This document shows, piece after piece, positions 59,189 through 64,000 of a stretch of DNA of 64,000 nt; position 1 is the first letter of the stretch, and each line of letters opens with the position of its first letter. A program made the position numbers and the translations under genes. A model generated the notes under the pieces. It had not been told where the DNA came from and made no database searches. It saw nothing but the letters and a program-made list of their open reading frames with translations. The DNA is from Mariannaea sp. PMI_226 (lineage: Eukaryota; Ascomycota; Sordariomycetes; Hypocreales; Nectriaceae), in assembly GCA_024336345.1 (NCBI GenBank), contig JANFOG010000001.1:3348001-3412000 (forward strand), in the 5' to 3' direction.

Positions 59189-60931
59189 CACTTTAATGGG
59201 TTTGGTTTCTTGTTCGGCACATTTTCACGATATCCTAACGTACATAACGCTTTTCTAGCAAGCCGCTTCCAATTTTTTTTTAGGAAGTTGAGGGCTTCGA
59301 AACCGACAGAAGCCGGGACATATACTTATCTTTGATAATACAACCAGCAGGGAAACCTTTGCCTGGGCCTATTACATTCTTCCAATCAGGTGTCAAGTAC
59401 CTTGTGGCAGAGCACCACGAAGACCAGTTCAATCTCCATACACACACACAGTGACCCAAAAACAGCACGGATGTCAAATTGCAATCCAGTCCTCTGATGA
59501 CTGTGGTTGTGCCGAAGAAGTGCTTATATCAATCCCCCATCGCTGACTGGCTTCCGTCTCTGACGATGGCCCGCTGCGAATCCCTCCTGACGTTCACCCG
59601 GACGAGGGACTCTAAGGCGGCCAGCAAACATTCTCTCACCTATCTACCTTCTCCACTGATATGTTTCTGCGTGAATTCCCTTATTTGCCGGCATCGATTC
59701 AATCTTCATCTGAGGTATACAGAAACGGGAATACTGCAGTGACAGGACCCTGTTTTACACACTTAATTACGTTTTTGCATGTTTCGTCTCTTCTGTATCC
59801 TACTATGCTTTCATTCTGCAGATATTATACCTTCGCCGGACTCTAACCGACCCGCAACCTCACAAAATATAGACCTCAAGGTACGCTGTTGATAGTAGTA
59901 TACACAGAAACAAACTCTAGATCTTTACTAAGAGAGGCACCTACCATATTCACAAAGTTAATACAATTTTGATTTAGAGCACCTTGTTGCCTGTGATAAG
60001 AAAACTTGTAGTCTAGCCACGATTAGCTGCCCTACTCGCATCACATCCGAACATAGATAGAAAGACGCCGTCTCACACTCCTTTGTGTGATGAGCACACC
60101 CATGAATATTGCCTCCCCTCTCCCTCTTCCATGACATAACCAAGATGCATGACCGGACAGCCAAGACTTTTGATTATTCCACCCCTTCCCCTTTCGAACA
60201 TGAATCTGTCTCAGGCACTCGCCAAGAGCTTACAACAAATTAGCCCGTTGTTTGCTCCCCTCTTATTTTTTTTTCCCCTGTTCATATCAAGAGGTTACAT
60301 CAAGCGCACTGGAGTCATTTGGAATAAGATGGAGGAGGGGAAGGTGGGGAGTCCATGGGCATAAAAACTTTCGAGTCCGTGTGAGAAGCAAAGGAGGGTG
60401 AGGGGAGGGATGATAATAATATCCTGGCAAGCTGTGTTTCGTCTTGACTGGGAACCGCCTGGTTTCTTCGAAACCACTTTCTTGCCCCCCCTTTGCTTAA
60501 AATATCCAAGCGTTCCGACTTGAAGAACGGAACAGACTTGCCCTTTCACAGCCTGAATGCCGCGTGGTGTGGCATTGCTCACAATATATCGGAAACAAGC
60601 AAGGAACAGTATGGCCGAGGATGATGAACGGACGAAAGATTTTTCTTGGGTCTTTTTGGGTATCAGTAGTTCCAAAGATATATACGGTTCTATCTTGTCC
60701 TCCCAGGCTCCATTTTCCACTTGGAGATTGAAAAAAAAAATGCTTTAATTTTTCCTGTCAAAAGGACGGGGACCACGGAAAGGAGACGACATAATAATGT
60801 CCAATAATAAACGGGTCCCCCTCCCGTCTTTCTAAATTATACATCCACATGTCATGAATAGAAGAAAATGCCGACATAGCTCATGTGCTAGACCACGTTG
60901 CTCGACCTAAATTCTCACAGATGTTTCTCAA
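59189..60931. other. Convergent intergenic spacer
   Basis: This 1.7-kb space lies between the ERG9 and subtilisin stop codons. It has AT-rich 3' UTR-like sequence and a run of A near 60730-60738. Open frames here lack any recognisable feature. Confidence 0.5.
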
Positions 60932-63821
<2,890 letters not shown>

Positions 63822-64000
63822 TTATCCGCCTTCTATTGGGCAGAAAGTCGATAATCTCTTGATGTCGAGTCCTGAGAGCCAGTCAAATGAGAGACAATTG
63901 GTGCTAAAAATCTTGGGGGCGGTACCCGAAACCATTGGAGAACCAGGTCCAAACATGAATGGAGCCCACAGTTGCTTGTAGGCGTTATTGATATTCTGGA
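63822..64000 (-). CDS. Possible 3' end of a gene running off the right edge
   Basis: One minus-strand frame is open from the window edge to TAA at 63824-63822, about 58 codons. It reads as balanced protein-like sequence, including AYKQLWAPFMFGPGSPM and FDWLSGLDIKRLST. I do not recognise the family, and no splice signal is needed. It could be chance. Confidence 0.3.
   Translation of the reverse strand, partial: QNINNAYKQLWAPFMFGPGSPMVSGTAPKIFSTNCLSFDWLSGLDIKRLSTFCPIEGG

Overview
The window is nuclear DNA from a filamentous ascomycete, most likely a Sordariomycete (possibly Hypocreales; inferred from gene architecture and protein look, not from any search). The signs are short introns (about 47-160 bp) with GTRNGT-type donors and YAG acceptors, long and mostly empty intergenic spaces, CT-rich leaders, and proteins with fungal homologues only. 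Eighteen protein genes are well supported, plus one weak fragment at the right edge. All exon joins were worked out by hand from splice signals and reading-frame continuity.

Layout. 0-12 kb is gene-dense: a DUF7514-like gene running off the left edge (-), a PQ-loop MPDU1 homologue (+), a small Cys-rich unknown (-), an MDR-family oxidoreductase (-) with a striking inverted repeat and palindrome upstream, a SWIM+RING zinc-finger protein (-), and a PNG1-like transglutaminase-fold protein (-) whose catalytic Cys is Val. 12-17.7 kb is empty apart from simple repeats. 17.7-25.4 kb holds UTP4 (ribosome biogenesis, -), a soluble fumarate reductase (-) and a GPR1/FUN34/YaaH acetate transporter (-). 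25.4-35.3 kb is a gene desert of about 10 kb, visibly AT-rich in its second half, with at most faint gene relics. At 35.4-36.7 kb lies a hyaluronan-synthase-like family 2 glycosyltransferase (-) interrupted by one in-frame amber codon. 38-46.5 kb holds a monocarboxylate-type MFS transporter (+), a secreted intradiol dioxygenase (+), the NBS1/Xrs2 homologue (+) and a membrane-anchored cytochrome b5-like protein (-). 48.5-53.7 kb holds a large Ser-rich coiled-coil unknown (+) with three FFYA repeats and a CAJ1-type DnaJ protein (-). 53.7-57.6 kb is another AT-rich empty stretch. 57.6-62.5 kb holds squalene synthase ERG9 (+) and a secreted subtilisin (-). The last 1.5 kb is mostly empty.

Most genes are unrelated housekeeping loci (N-glycosylation, ribosome biogenesis, DNA repair, sterol synthesis, protein folding) with no operon-like logic. 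No secondary-metabolite cluster, intact transposon, tRNA or rRNA was seen. The points most worth following are the pseudo-catalytic PNG1, the amber codon in the otherwise intact glycosyltransferase, the inverted-repeat/palindrome promoter, the SWIM-RING protein and the FFYA-repeat protein. I did not find a convincing, wholly new multi-gene system.
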